Below are positions 53,023 through 61,674 of a DNA stretch of 64,000 nt, in pieces; position 1 is the stretch's first letter, and each line of letters begins with the position of its first letter. The notes below the pieces were generated by a model, which ran no database searches, was not told where the DNA came from, and saw only the letters and a list, made by a program, of their open reading frames with translations. This DNA comes from JAWLGZ01 sp041690635 (lineage in GTDB: Bacteria > Pseudomonadota > Gammaproteobacteria > Thiohalomonadales > Thiohalomonadaceae): NCBI GenBank assembly GCA_041690635.1, contig JAWLGZ010000001.1:930001-994000 (forward strand), written 5' to 3'. A program made the translations under genes and the position numbers.

Positions 53023-53748
53023 ATGCGCGACGACTATAAAGCACATCACCCCGGGATGGCACCGGTGGACGACACCATGCTCACCCGCGAGTCCTGGAAG
53101 ATCTTCCAGATCATGGCGGAGTTCGTGGAGGGGTTCGAACGGCTCGCCCGCATCCGCCCATCGGTCAGCATCTTCGGCTCGGCGCGCACCACCCCGGACC
53201 ACCCCTACTACAAGCTCACCGAGGAGATCGCACGCGCCCTCTCCGATGCCGGCTTCTCGGTGGTGAGCGGCGGCGGGCCCGGCATCATGGAGGCGGCCAA
53301 CAAGGGCGCCTTTGCCGGCAAATCCCCCTCCATCGGCCTCAACATCCAGCTCCCTCACGAGCAGTCCGGCAACCCCTACCAGGACATCTCCCTCACCTTC
53401 CGCCACTTCTTCTCGCGCAAGGTGATGTTCGTGAAGTACGCCGCCGCCTATGTGGTGATGCCGGGCGGCTTCGGCACCCTGGACGAACTGGCCGAGATCC
53501 TCACCCTGGTGCAGACCGGGAAGACCCGGCGCATCCCCATCATCCTGGTGGAGAGCCGCTTCTGGACGGGGCTCATAGACTGGTTCAAGGACTCTTTGGT
53601 GGCCGAGGGGACCATCGCCGCGGAGGATCTGGAGTTGTTCCAGGTGCTGGACAAGCCGCAGGAGGTGGTGGATGCTATTTTCAGCCACTACGAACACCGC
53701 GGCTTCGAGCCCTCGGCCGAAGAAAAAGAGATCCTGCTGGACCTGTAA
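53023..53748 (+). CDS. LOG family protein (TIGR00730)
   Basis: 241 aa Rossmann-like fold with the family signatures GGGPGIMEAANKGA and MPGGFGTLDELAEIL. LOG proteins release bases from nucleoside 5'-monophosphates (cytokinin-type or general); older annotations call them lysine decarboxylases wrongly. It lies between polA and the DUF2782 gene, which are adjacent in Pseudomonas, so it is an insertion relative to that order. ATG 53023 follows an AAGGAATTCC stretch. Confidence 0.88.
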   Translation: MRDDYKAHHPGMAPVDDTMLTRESWKIFQIMAEFVEGFERLARIRPSVSIFGSARTTPDHPYYKLTEEIARALSDAGFSVVSGGGPGIMEAANKGAFAGKSPSIGLNIQLPHEQSGNPYQDISLTFRHFFSRKVMFVKYAAAYVVMPGGFGTLDELAEILTLVQTGKTRRIPIILVESRFWTGLIDWFKDSLVAEGTIAAEDLELFQVLDKPQEVVDAIFSHYEHRGFEPSAEEKEILLDL

Positions 53749-53754
53749 CCCCAA

Positions 53755-54120
53755 ATGAACCGATTCACTCTCCCGGTTTCGCTCCTCCTGCTCCTGGGTG
53801 TCGCCCCGCTCGCGTCGGCGCAGGAGACGCTGCCACCACCCGAACCTCCGCCGCCGCTCGTGCTACCCGGCCCGGAGGAGGAGCCTGTCATTCCGAGGCC
53901 GCCCACGGGTGAGGTGGAGCCGGAGATCACCATCCGGGAGGATGGCGAAAATGTCATCGAGGAGTACCGTGTCGGCGGCCAGCTCTACATGGTGCGCATC
54001 ATCCCCACCAACGGCCCGCCCTACTATCTCATCGACACCAACGGCGATGGGCGGCTCGAGACCTTCAGCACTGGCCTTGAGGACCCGAATATCGTCCAGT
54101 GGCGGCTGTTCAGCTGGTAG
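53755..54120 (+). CDS. DUF2782 periplasmic protein
   Basis: 121 aa, 6 nt after the LOG gene. Signal peptide (FTLPVSLLLLLGVAPLASAQ), a Pro/Glu-rich segment (25-60), then the conserved DUF2782 core ENVIEEYRVGGQLYMVRIIP and PPYYLIDTNGDGRLE, ending QWRLFSW. The function is unknown; the family is found next to polA in many Gammaproteobacteria. Confidence 0.88.
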   Translation: MNRFTLPVSLLLLLGVAPLASAQETLPPPEPPPPLVLPGPEEEPVIPRPPTGEVEPEITIREDGENVIEEYRVGGQLYMVRIIPTNGPPYYLIDTNGDGRLETFSTGLEDPNIVQWRLFSW

Positions 54121-54138
54121 GTTTTTGCTCTGTTGAGA

Positions 54139-54159
54139 TATCCACAGGAGTTGTGGATA
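54139..54159. repeat. Inverted repeat with DnaA-box-like sequences
   Basis: TATCCACA-GGAGT-TGTGGATA; the right arm plus one base is a perfect DnaA box (TTATCCACA) on the minus strand. It lies 18 nt after DUF2782 and may simply be a terminator stem. The remaining gap to 54424 shows no gene or recognised repeat. Confidence 0.45.
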
Positions 54160-54424
54160 ACATTGTGGAGAAGTTGCGGAAATCGCGCTGCAGGCACGCT
54201 AAACCGGGGCTTGCCCGCCATTGGTCGATGTTTCGTCACCCACCCACGGACCAACAATAAATCAGTAACTTACAATCAAGCCCCTCTCCGAGTGAGGCGA
54301 GCGTTCACTTACCTGACAGGCGGCTACGCTCCATGCACCGATTCTGTGCATAACTGCCAGAACCGAGTGGGGAGGTGGTAACCGCCTGAAGCCGTAGAAT
54401 CCGAAACCTGCCCACGCCTCAACC

Positions 54425-54970
54425 ATGCACCCACTGGAACGAACAGCTCGCCTCTGCGACAGCCTCAATGAAGTGATCGGGCGAACCGTGTCGTGGCTCA
54501 CCCTGCTAATGGTCCTGGTCACCTTTGCCGTTGTGGTGCTGCGCTACCTCTTCGACCTCGGCTGGATCGCCCTTCAGGAGTCGGTTACCTACATGCACGG
54601 CGCGGTGTTCATGCTCGGCGCCGCCTACACCCTGCGCCACGACGGCCATGTGCGGGTGGATATCTTCTACCGGCGACTCGGGCCCCGCGGCCGGGCGTGG
54701 GTCGACCTGGGCGGGTCGCTACTGCTCCTGTTCCCCTTCTGCCTCTTCATCGGGTGGACAAGTTGGGACTACGTGGCCAACTCCTGGGCACTGCGCGAAG
54801 GTTCGGCCCAGACCGGAGGTCTGCGGGGGGTGTTCCTTCTCAAGAGCGCCATCCTGCTGCTCGTAGTGCTGCTGTTCATCCAGGGGATCGCCCAGGCGGC
54901 GCGCAGCATCCTCGTGCTGCGCGGCCATTTCGAAGCTGGCCCCGACCGTGACGCGGCGAAGGAGCTGTAG
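54425..54970 (+). CDS. dctQ: TRAP transporter small membrane subunit (DctQ)
   Basis: 181 aa with four transmembrane helices (about 22-45, 52-72, 95-115, 135-158). The DctQ pattern FAVVVLRYLFDLGWIALQES and TLRHDGHVRVDIFYRRL is clear. It pairs with the DctM permease encoded 5 nt downstream in sodium-driven uptake of organic acids. Confidence 0.92.
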   Translation: MHPLERTARLCDSLNEVIGRTVSWLTLLMVLVTFAVVVLRYLFDLGWIALQESVTYMHGAVFMLGAAYTLRHDGHVRVDIFYRRLGPRGRAWVDLGGSLLLLFPFCLFIGWTSWDYVANSWALREGSAQTGGLRGVFLLKSAILLLVVLLFIQGIAQAARSILVLRGHFEAGPDRDAAKEL

Positions 54971-54975
54971 CAGAT

Positions 54976-56358
54976 ATGGATCCCTCGCTGATCGCCATCG
55001 TTCTGTTTCTGACCGTCTGCCTGGTGCTGATGGCCGGCTACCCGGTCGCTCTCTCCCTGGCTGGAACTGCGCTGGCATTCGCGCTGGCCGGTTACGGCAT
55101 CGGCATCTTCGATCTGGCGTTTCTGGAGACCATGCCGAGCCGGCTGTTCGGCATCATGACCAACGAGACGCTTGTTGCCGTCCCGCTGTTCGTCTTCATG
55201 GGGGTGATGCTGGAGCGCTCTCGGGTAGCCGAGGACCTGCTCGACACCATGGCCGGGCTGTTCGGCTCCCTGCGCGGCGGCCTCGGTTTTTCGGTGATGA
55301 TCGTGGGCATGCTGCTTGCGGCCAGCACCGGCATCGTCGGCGCCACCGTGGTCACCATGGGCCTGCTGTCGCTGCCGACCATGCTCAGGCGCGGCTATGA
55401 CCCGGCGCTCGCCGCCGGCGCCATCTGTGCCTCCGGCACCCTGGGCCAGATCATCCCCCCTTCCATCATTCTGGTGCTGCTCGGTGACGTACTCTCCTCT
55501 GCCTACCAGCAGGCGCAGCTCGATATGGGGATCTTTTCGCCGGAGACCGTCTCGGTGGGCGACCTGTTTGTCGGCGCGGTGATTCCCGGCCTGCTGCTGG
55601 TAGCACTCTATCTCGCCTGGCTCACCTTCGTGGCCGTGGTGCGCCCCGCCTCCAGTCCGGCGATTCCCGCCTCTGAACGCACCCTGCGCGGCTGGGCACT
55701 GGCGATCCGCACCGCCGTCGTACTGGTGCCGCCCCTGGCACTTATCCTCGCGGTGCTCGGCTCCATCATGTTCGGCCTCGCCACACCGACCGAGGCGGCG
55801 TCGGTGGGCGCGGTCGGCTCCCTGATACTCGCCGCTATGCAGCGCCGGCTCGATCTCGCTCGCCTGCGGGAGGTGGTGCGCGCCACCACTCAGGTTACCT
55901 CGATGGTATTCCTCATCTTCATCGGCGCCTCGCTCTTTTCGATCGTGTTCCGCGGCTACGGCGGCGATGCCCTCGTGGAGGAGCTGCTGACCGGTCTGCC
56001 GGGTGGCGCGGTAGGGGCAATGATCGCGGTGATGCTGGTGATGTTCCTGCTCGGCTTCGTCCTCGACTTCATCGAGATCACCTTCGTGGTGGTCCCCATC
56101 ATCGCCCCGATCCTGCTCGCCATGGGGCTGGATCCGATCTGGCTCGGTATCATGATCGCCATCAACCTGCAGACCTCGTTCCTCACCCCGCCATTCGGCT
56201 TTGCCCTCTTCTACCTGCGGGGCGTCGCACCGCCCGAACTGACCACCGGCCAGATCTACCGCGGTGCAGTCCCGTTCATCATCATCCAGCTCGTTGCCCT
56301 GGGTGCGCTGGCCCTCTGGCCGGGCCTGGCCACCTGGCTGCCGGGCGTGCTGGGGTAG
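54976..56358 (+). CDS. dctM: TRAP transporter large permease (DctM)
   Basis: 460 aa, 12 or so transmembrane helices. Family motifs include VALSLAGTALAFALAGYG, NETLVAVPLFVFMGVMLERS, GTLGQIIPPSIILVLLGDVL, and LDFIEITFVVVPIIAPILLA followed by NLQTSFLTPPFGFALFYLRG near the end. With a 460-aa length it is a standard, non-fused DctM. The binding protein is encoded on the opposite strand just downstream. Confidence 0.93.
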   Translation: MDPSLIAIVLFLTVCLVLMAGYPVALSLAGTALAFALAGYGIGIFDLAFLETMPSRLFGIMTNETLVAVPLFVFMGVMLERSRVAEDLLDTMAGLFGSLRGGLGFSVMIVGMLLAASTGIVGATVVTMGLLSLPTMLRRGYDPALAAGAICASGTLGQIIPPSIILVLLGDVLSSAYQQAQLDMGIFSPETVSVGDLFVGAVIPGLLLVALYLAWLTFVAVVRPASSPAIPASERTLRGWALAIRTAVVLVPPLALILAVLGSIMFGLATPTEAASVGAVGSLILAAMQRRLDLARLREVVRATTQVTSMVFLIFIGASLFSIVFRGYGGDALVEELLTGLPGGAVGAMIAVMLVMFLLGFVLDFIEITFVVVPIIAPILLAMGLDPIWLGIMIAINLQTSFLTPPFGFALFYLRGVAPPELTTGQIYRGAVPFIIIQLVALGALALWPGLATWLPGVLG

Positions 56359-56438
56359 GACGAGGGGGAAACGATGCCGGGGCGGCGGTCACTCCTCACG
56401 CGCTCGGCTGCGATGCAATAACCGGCTGACGCCGGTCC

Positions 56439-56457
56439 GGCGCAACAGGATTGCGCC
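56439..56457. repeat. 19-nt GGCGCAA...TTGCGCC palindrome (copy 3)
   Basis: GGCGCAA-CAGGA-TTGCGCC followed by CTAC, as in the other copies. Between convergent TRAP genes. Confidence 0.55.
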
Positions 56458-56506
56458 CTACGGTCTCTCCGCTTCACCCATCGTCCGAGAGTGGAACCGT
56501 GCCCGC

Positions 56507-56542
56507 TGCGCTCCACCCCTGCTACTCGGTGGGTGGAGCGCA
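56507..56542. terminator. 12-bp inverted repeat between convergent TRAP genes
   Basis: TGCGCTCCACCC pairs with GGGTGGAGCGCA around a 12-nt loop, 15 nt from the dctP stop. It may terminate either transcript; it also resembles a short dispersed repeat. Confidence 0.45.
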
Positions 56543-56556
56543 ACGGTCTCGGTTTG

Positions 56557-57636
56557 CTACAGCGCCCGGGCGTTCAGGTAGGCGCGCTCGGAGATGTCGT
56601 GCCAGGCGACCACCTGGTCGCGGAACTTACGGAACGACTCGTAGACCTTGCGCGAGGCGGGGTCCTTCTCGGCCACTTCGGCAACCACCTGGTCGGAGAC
56701 CACCTTGAGCTGTTTCAGCACCTCAACCGGGAACTCCCGCAGCTGCACCTTGTGCTGGGTAACCAGCGTGTTCAGCGCCTCGTTGTTGCGCGCCGTGTAC
56801 TCGGAGAGTCCATCCAGGTTGGCCGCCTTGGCCGCATTGATGACGATGGCCTGAAGGTCCTTCGGCAGTGCGTCGAACGCCTTCTTGTTGACGAAGCACT
56901 CCAGGGTGGTGCCCGGCTCGTGCCAGCCCGGGTAGTAGTAGTACTTGGCCGCCTTGTGGAGCCCGAAGGCGAGATCGTTGTAGGGGCCGACCCACTCTGT
57001 GGCATCGATGGCACCGGACTTCAGGGAGGTGAAGATCTCGCCGCCGGGCAGACTCACCGGGGTGCCGCCGAGGCGGCTCAGCACCTCGCCGCCGAGACCC
57101 GGGATGCGCATCTTCAGCCCTTCCAGATCCTTCACCGTGTTGATCTCGCGGTTGAACCAGCCGCCCATCTGCACGCCGGTGTTGATGGCCGCCGTCGGCA
57201 CCAGCCCGAATTTGGCGTACTCCTCCTCCCACAGCTGCATGCCGCCGCCGTGATAAAACCAGGCGTTCATCTCCTGGGCGGTAAGGCCGAACGGCACCGC
57301 GGCGAAGAACTGCGCCGCCTCGCTCTTCCCTTTCCAGTAGTAGGAGGCGCCGTGCCCCATCTCCGCGTTGCCGCGTGAGACCGCGTCGAAGATCTCGAAC
57401 GCCGGCACCAGTTCGCCCGCGCCGAACACCTTCACCTCGATGCGCCCGCCGCTCATCTCGCCGATGAGCTTCGCCAGGTAGTTGGCGCCGGTGCCCATGC
57501 CGGGGAAGTTTTTCGGCCAGGTGGTGACCATCTTCCATTGGAATTTCGGACTGGCGTGCACCGCCGGTGCACCCAACGCCGCACCCGTGGCCACCGCACC
57601 GGCAGCCGCACCCTTGATGAAATCACGTCTTTTCAT
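56557..57636 (-). CDS. dctP: TRAP transporter substrate-binding protein (DctP, Tat-exported)
   Basis: 359 aa. A twin-arginine signal (MKRRDFIKGAAAGAVATGAA, cleavage near VHA) precedes a DctP/TakP-type fold: KMVTTWPKNFPGMGTGANYL, GELVPAFEIFDAVSRGNAEM, GAIDATEWVGPYNDLAFG. The last segment with TEWVGPYND resembles binding proteins for 2-oxo acids or lactate; the ligand is inferred. Orientation is convergent to dctQM, which is unusual. Confidence 0.92.
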   Translation of the reverse strand: MKRRDFIKGAAAGAVATGAALGAPAVHASPKFQWKMVTTWPKNFPGMGTGANYLAKLIGEMSGGRIEVKVFGAGELVPAFEIFDAVSRGNAEMGHGASYYWKGKSEAAQFFAAVPFGLTAQEMNAWFYHGGGMQLWEEEYAKFGLVPTAAINTGVQMGGWFNREINTVKDLEGLKMRIPGLGGEVLSRLGGTPVSLPGGEIFTSLKSGAIDATEWVGPYNDLAFGLHKAAKYYYYPGWHEPGTTLECFVNKKAFDALPKDLQAIVINAAKAANLDGLSEYTARNNEALNTLVTQHKVQLREFPVEVLKQLKVVSDQVVAEVAEKDPASRKVYESFRKFRDQVVAWHDISERAYLNARAL

Positions 57637-57674
57637 TCTTCTCTCCTTCAGGTGAACTTCAGGTTTTTTTCTGC

Positions 57675-58022
57675 CTAAGCCCCATCGAGGCGATCGCGCA
57701 GCTCACGAGCCTGTATCAGGAGTCTCGGCACATGCCGGACCGAGACTTCCCAGATAATCTCCGCGTCCAACGCGAAGTAGTGATGTGCGATCAGGTCCCG
57801 CAAGCGTGCAGGTCCGGCGATATCGGATTCTGGAAGCAGGTGCCGGGCATCTTCAGGCAGTTTCTTAATCGCCTCGCCGATCACCTGGAGATTGAACAGG
57901 ACGGCATCGAATACCGCCTCGTTGTCGGTGAATGAATCACTGGTGAGCCCCGCGACAAACCGCTCGATCTTCTCGGCACTCTCGATCAGGTCGTCCAGAT
58001 ACAACAACCAGCTACGCGACAC
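57675..58022 (-). CDS. hepT: HepT-like ribonuclease toxin (DUF86)
   Basis: 115 aa from GTG 58022 (VSRSWLLYLDDLIESAEKIE), which matches the usual HepT start and has AAGGA upstream; starts at 58043 and 58055 would overlap the antitoxin more. The HEPN motif is RDLIAHHY (RX4HXY), catalytically intact. In MntA/HepT pairs the nucleotidyltransferase adds AMP to the Tyr of this motif and silences the toxin. It overlaps mntA by 11 nt. Confidence 0.87.
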   Translation of the reverse strand: MSRSWLLYLDDLIESAEKIERFVAGLTSDSFTDNEAVFDAVLFNLQVIGEAIKKLPEDARHLLPESDIAGPARLRDLIAHHYFALDAEIIWEVSVRHVPRLLIQARELRDRLDGA

Positions 58023-58305
58023 GAACCAAATCCTTCTCGACATGGCGCCGGGCACGGGGCTTGAGCCCCTTCTCTGTCACCAGGTCAACAGGGCGACCAA
58101 GTACCCTCTCCAGATAGTCCTTCAGCTCGAAGTAGCCGTCGAAGGTTGCCGGGCCCTCGAATTCGACAAGGATGTCGATATCGCTATCTGCACGAAGCTC
58201 GTCCCGCGCCGCAGAACCGAAAAGTGCAATGTGTTTTGCAGCGAAGCGGCTGTGCAACTCCTCCCTGCGCTCCCGCAACACCTCCAGTACGGCATTTCGG
58301 TCCAC
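58012..58305 (-). CDS. mntA: MntA-type nucleotidyltransferase antitoxin
   Basis: 97 aa, GTG start with AAGGGGG upstream. Minimal nucleotidyltransferase with the GSX10DxD motif LFGSAARDELRADSDIDILV (about 28-47) and a third acidic residue in RPVDLVTEKG. Acts as AMP-transferring antitoxin to HepT. The module lies between dctP and uvrD. Confidence 0.9.
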   Translation of the reverse strand: MDRNAVLEVLRERREELHSRFAAKHIALFGSAARDELRADSDIDILVEFEGPATFDGYFELKDYLERVLGRPVDLVTEKGLKPRARRHVEKDLVRVA

Positions 58306-58354
58306 TGTTTGCCCCCTTCGTTCTCCGGACTCTCCTGGAATTGTATCCCTTGAA

Positions 58355-60517
58355 TCACGCTGGCTCTAAATTCGCGTAGGCCATCATCAGCCACTTGGTG
58401 CCCACCGCGTCGAAGTTGACCTGCACCCGGGCCTGGGCGCCGGCCCCCTCGTAGTTGAGCACCACGCCGTCGCCGAACTTGGGGTGCACCACATGCTGAC
58501 CCAGCCGCAGGCCGTGTGACGGCGCAGCATCAGCGGCCGCGGCCTGGGCGTAGAGGGGCTGGGGGGCGCTGCCGCGGATGCGGATCTCCTCCACCAACTC
58601 CGCCGGAATTTCGCCGATAAACCGCGAGGGGCGGCTGTAGTGCTCCTGACCGTAGAGCCGACGCGCCTCGGCGTAGGTGAGGTAGAGCTGTTCCCGGGCG
58701 CGGGTCATGCCCACGTAACAGAGCCGGCGCTCCTCCTCCAGCCGACCCGGCTCGTTCATCGACATCTGGTGAGGGAACAGTCCCTCCTCCAGGCCGCACA
58801 GGAACACCAGCGGGAACTCCAGCCCCTTGGCCGAGTGGAGGGTCATGAGCTGGACGCACTCCTCCCACTCCTCCGCCTGACCCTCCCCCGCCTCCAGGGC
58901 GGCGTGGGCAAGGAAGGCGTCGAGCGGGCCGAGCCCCTCCTCGGCCAGCCCCTCCTCCACCTCGAACTGGCGGGCGGCGCCCACCAGCTCCTCCAGGTTC
59001 TCGATGCGCTGCTGCCCCTTCTCGCCCTTCTCCTTTTCGAAGTGGGCGATCAGACCCGCGCTCTCGATCACATGCTGGGCCTGCTCGTGCAGTTCGAGGC
59101 CGGCCACCGCCCCGGCCATGTCGTCCACCAGCTTCAGAAAGCCCCGCACGGCGTTGGCGGCACGCGCCGGGAGCGCGCCCTGCGCCAGTTCGCGGGCGGC
59201 GTCCCACAGGGAGCTGCCGGCGGCGCGGGCCTGCTCGCGGATCGCCTGCACAGTGCGATCACCGATGCCGCGGGTGGGGGTATTCACCACCCGTTCGAAG
59301 GAGGGGTCATCGTTGCGGTTCGAGACCAGCCGCAGGTAGGCGAGGGCGTCCTTGATCTCCGCCCGTTCGAAGAAACGCAGGCCGCCGTAAACCCGGTAGG
59401 GGATACCGGACTGCATGAGCGCCTCTTCCAACACGCGTGACTGGGCATTGGAGCGGTAGAGCAGCGCCACCTCGGTGCGGCGCCCCCCCTGCGCCTCCCA
59501 GTCGCGGATCCGCTCGGCGATGAAGCGCGCCTCCTCCAGTTCATTGAAGGCCGCGTAGAGCCGGATCGGCTCCCCCTGCTTGCCGGCGGTCCACAGGTTC
59601 TTGCCCAGGCGGTCGGCGTTGTGGGCGATGAGACCGTTGGCGGCGTTCAGGATGGTGCCGGTCGAGCGGTAGTTCTGCTCCAGGCGCACCAGGCGCACGT
59701 CGGCGAACTCGTCGCGGAAGCGGTGGACGTTCTCCATCTTTGCACCGCGCCAGCCGTAGATGGACTGGTCGTCGTCGCCCACCGCGAACACCTGGCCGGT
59801 GTCGCCGGCCAGTAGGCGCAGCCAGGCGTACTGGACGGTGTTGGTGTCCTGGAACTCGTCGACCAGCAGGTGACCGAAACGGCCGCGGTAGTGGGCCAGG
59901 ATGTCGGGGCGCTCCAGCCACAGTTCGTGGGCACGCAGCAGCAGTTCGGCGAAGTCCACCATCCCGCCGCGCCGGCAGGCCGCCTCGTAGGCCGCATAGA
60001 TCTTCACCATCTGCGCCGTGAACGGGTCGCCACCCGGGTCGATGTGGGCGGCGCGCCTTCCTTCGTCCTTGCGCGCGTTGATGAAGTGCTGCGCCTGCTT
60101 CGGCGGCCAGTGGGACTCATCCAGGCTCAGCTCGCGCAGCACCCGGCGCACCACCCGGTACTGGTCGTCGGAATCGAGGATCTGGAAGGTGTCGGGCAGC
60201 CCCGCGTCGCGGGCGTGGGCGCGCAGCAGGCGGTGGGCAAGGCCGTGGAAGGTGCCCACCCACATGCCGCCGACCGGCATACCCAAGAGCGCCTCGATGC
60301 GCCCGCGCATCTCCCGCGCCGCCTTGTTGGTGAAGGTGACCGCCAGGATGCCGTAGGGGGAGGCCTGGGCGGTGCGGATCAGGAAGGCGATACGGTGGGT
60401 CAGCACCCGCGTCTTGCCGGAGCCGGCTCCGGCCAGTACCAGCACATTGCCGGGCGGTGCGGCGACCGCCTCGCGCTGGGCGTCGTTCAGGGAGTCGAGC
60501 AGATCGGATACATCCAT
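58355..60517 (-). CDS. uvrD: DNA helicase II UvrD
   Basis: 720 aa from ATG 60517, the same length as E. coli UvrD. MDVSDLLDSLNDAQREAVAA at the start, Walker A LAGAGSGKTRVLTHRIAFLI, VDEFQDTN, VGDDDQSIYGWRGAKMENVH, LEQNYRSTGTILNAAN, TLHSAKGLEFPLVF, YVGMTRAREQLYL. The C-terminal Tudor-like domain has GLRLGQHVVHPKFGDGVVLN, which binds RNA polymerase. It works in mismatch and nucleotide-excision repair. An in-frame start at 60586 is less likely. Confidence 0.95.
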   Translation of the reverse strand: MDVSDLLDSLNDAQREAVAAPPGNVLVLAGAGSGKTRVLTHRIAFLIRTAQASPYGILAVTFTNKAAREMRGRIEALLGMPVGGMWVGTFHGLAHRLLRAHARDAGLPDTFQILDSDDQYRVVRRVLRELSLDESHWPPKQAQHFINARKDEGRRAAHIDPGGDPFTAQMVKIYAAYEAACRRGGMVDFAELLLRAHELWLERPDILAHYRGRFGHLLVDEFQDTNTVQYAWLRLLAGDTGQVFAVGDDDQSIYGWRGAKMENVHRFRDEFADVRLVRLEQNYRSTGTILNAANGLIAHNADRLGKNLWTAGKQGEPIRLYAAFNELEEARFIAERIRDWEAQGGRRTEVALLYRSNAQSRVLEEALMQSGIPYRVYGGLRFFERAEIKDALAYLRLVSNRNDDPSFERVVNTPTRGIGDRTVQAIREQARAAGSSLWDAARELAQGALPARAANAVRGFLKLVDDMAGAVAGLELHEQAQHVIESAGLIAHFEKEKGEKGQQRIENLEELVGAARQFEVEEGLAEEGLGPLDAFLAHAALEAGEGQAEEWEECVQLMTLHSAKGLEFPLVFLCGLEEGLFPHQMSMNEPGRLEEERRLCYVGMTRAREQLYLTYAEARRLYGQEHYSRPSRFIGEIPAELVEEIRIRGSAPQPLYAQAAAADAAPSHGLRLGQHVVHPKFGDGVVLNYEGAGAQARVQVNFDAVGTKWLMMAYANLEPA

Positions 60518-60712
60518 GGCTGCGGATTCTATCAGATGGGTAGAGGGCATCCGGGCCCCCGCATCAACCAAAGAGGCGCCAAGCATGCAAAGGGATTAGC
60601 ACTTGTTGGTTTTCCAGGGTGTGCCTGGCGCCTTGGCGAGAGAGCCCTGCCTTTTCTTCGGTGTGAAACGCTTTGGGTTAGACTTCGGGCGTACCGATTA
60701 TTGGACCACTCA

Positions 60713-61015
60713 ATGCCCGATTCGACGCGTTTTACCGAACGCTATGCCGCACTGCGTGCCGCTTTCCTGGAAGGTGTGGAGGCACGGCTCGCGACCCTCG
60801 AGGCTGCTTGGTCGGCTGGCGATACCGCCGCCGTGCTGCGGGAGAGCCACAAGCTGGCCGGTGTCTGCGGCAGCTACGGACTTGACGAACTCCAGCGTGA
60901 GGCGGACCGGCTGCACGGGTTGGCGGAAGGGGTCGGCGACCCCCTGTGCGAGGATGATTTCAAGTGCTGTTTGGCGGCCCTGCGAAGGGCGCTGACCGCC
61001 AGCCTTGGCCGGTAG
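60713..61015 (+). CDS. Orphan histidine phosphotransfer (Hpt) protein
   Basis: 100 aa, four-helix Hpt fold. The phosphorylatable His is in LRESHKLAGVCGSYGLDELQ (about residue 46), followed by the Gly-x-x-Gly turn. It is a single-domain protein not next to a hybrid kinase or response regulator, so its partners lie elsewhere. The ATG at 60713 follows 195 bp of intergenic DNA downstream of the divergent uvrD. Confidence 0.8.
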   Translation: MPDSTRFTERYAALRAAFLEGVEARLATLEAAWSAGDTAAVLRESHKLAGVCGSYGLDELQREADRLHGLAEGVGDPLCEDDFKCCLAALRRALTASLGR

Positions 61016-61040
61016 GACACAATCCTAACGCGCCCGACTC

Positions 61041-61610
61041 TCAGCCCGGTCGTATCACCGCACCGCTGGCGAAATCCCGGATTTCGCTGGGCCGCTTGCG
61101 GCCGCCGAGCGGGCCTTCGAGGATGAAATCGACGGCATCGCCGAAATAGCGGCGCACAGCCAGCGCGCTTTGCGCCGGCGGCAGACCGGAGGGATTGGCG
61201 CTGGTGGAGACCAGGGCGCCACCGAAGGCGCGGCAGAGGGCCGCGGCCGGCGGATGGGCGGTGACGCGGACCGCCAGGGTCGCATGCTCCCCGGATAACC
61301 AGGGCGGGGTATCGGGGGCGGCCGGGATCAGCCAGGTGACCGGGCCGGGCCAGGTCGCTTCGAGCCGCGCCCGCTCCCCTGCCGCGAGCGGCGCCAGGTA
61401 GGGCAGCAGCTGTTCAAGGGCGGCGGCGATCAGGATCAGCCCCTTGGCCGCGGCACGGCCCTTCAGTTTCAGGACGCGGGTAACCGCCTCTCCGTTCAGC
61501 GGGTCGCACCCGATCCCCCACACCCCTTCGGTGGGGTAGGCGATCACGCCGCCGGCGTTCAGGCAGCGGGCGGCCTGGCGCAGTTGGAAGGGTGAGGGAT
61601 CGCCGGCCAT
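61041..61610 (-). CDS. tsaC: Threonylcarbamoyl-AMP synthase (TsaC/Sua5/YrdC)
   Basis: 189 aa from ATG 61610. Makes the activated intermediate for t6A37 in ANN-reading tRNAs. Signature parts are GGVIAYPTEGVWGIGCDPLN, VLKLKGRAAAKGLILIAAAL (nucleotide/substrate site, KxR...K) and LVSTSANPSGLPPA. The single YrdC domain is typical of TsaC; no Sua5 C-terminal domain. In-frame extension to 61661 is unsupported. Confidence 0.93.
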   Translation of the reverse strand: MAGDPSPFQLRQAARCLNAGGVIAYPTEGVWGIGCDPLNGEAVTRVLKLKGRAAAKGLILIAAALEQLLPYLAPLAAGERARLEATWPGPVTWLIPAAPDTPPWLSGEHATLAVRVTAHPPAAALCRAFGGALVSTSANPSGLPPAQSALAVRRYFGDAVDFILEGPLGGRKRPSEIRDFASGAVIRPG

Positions 61611-61674
61611 GAAAACGCCCTGTGGTTCAGTAAACGTCAAAGCCCGTTGGTCAGGCTTCACGCTTCACCGCCTT

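Noticed and set aside
53023..53748. Lysine decarboxylase
   Set aside because: That older name is given to proteins with the PGGxGTxxE motif; they are LOG-type nucleotide hydrolases and the PLP site of decarboxylases is absent.
54139..54160. Replication origin
   Set aside because: Only two DnaA-like boxes, no AT-rich unwinding region and no dnaA/dnaN/gidA neighbours.
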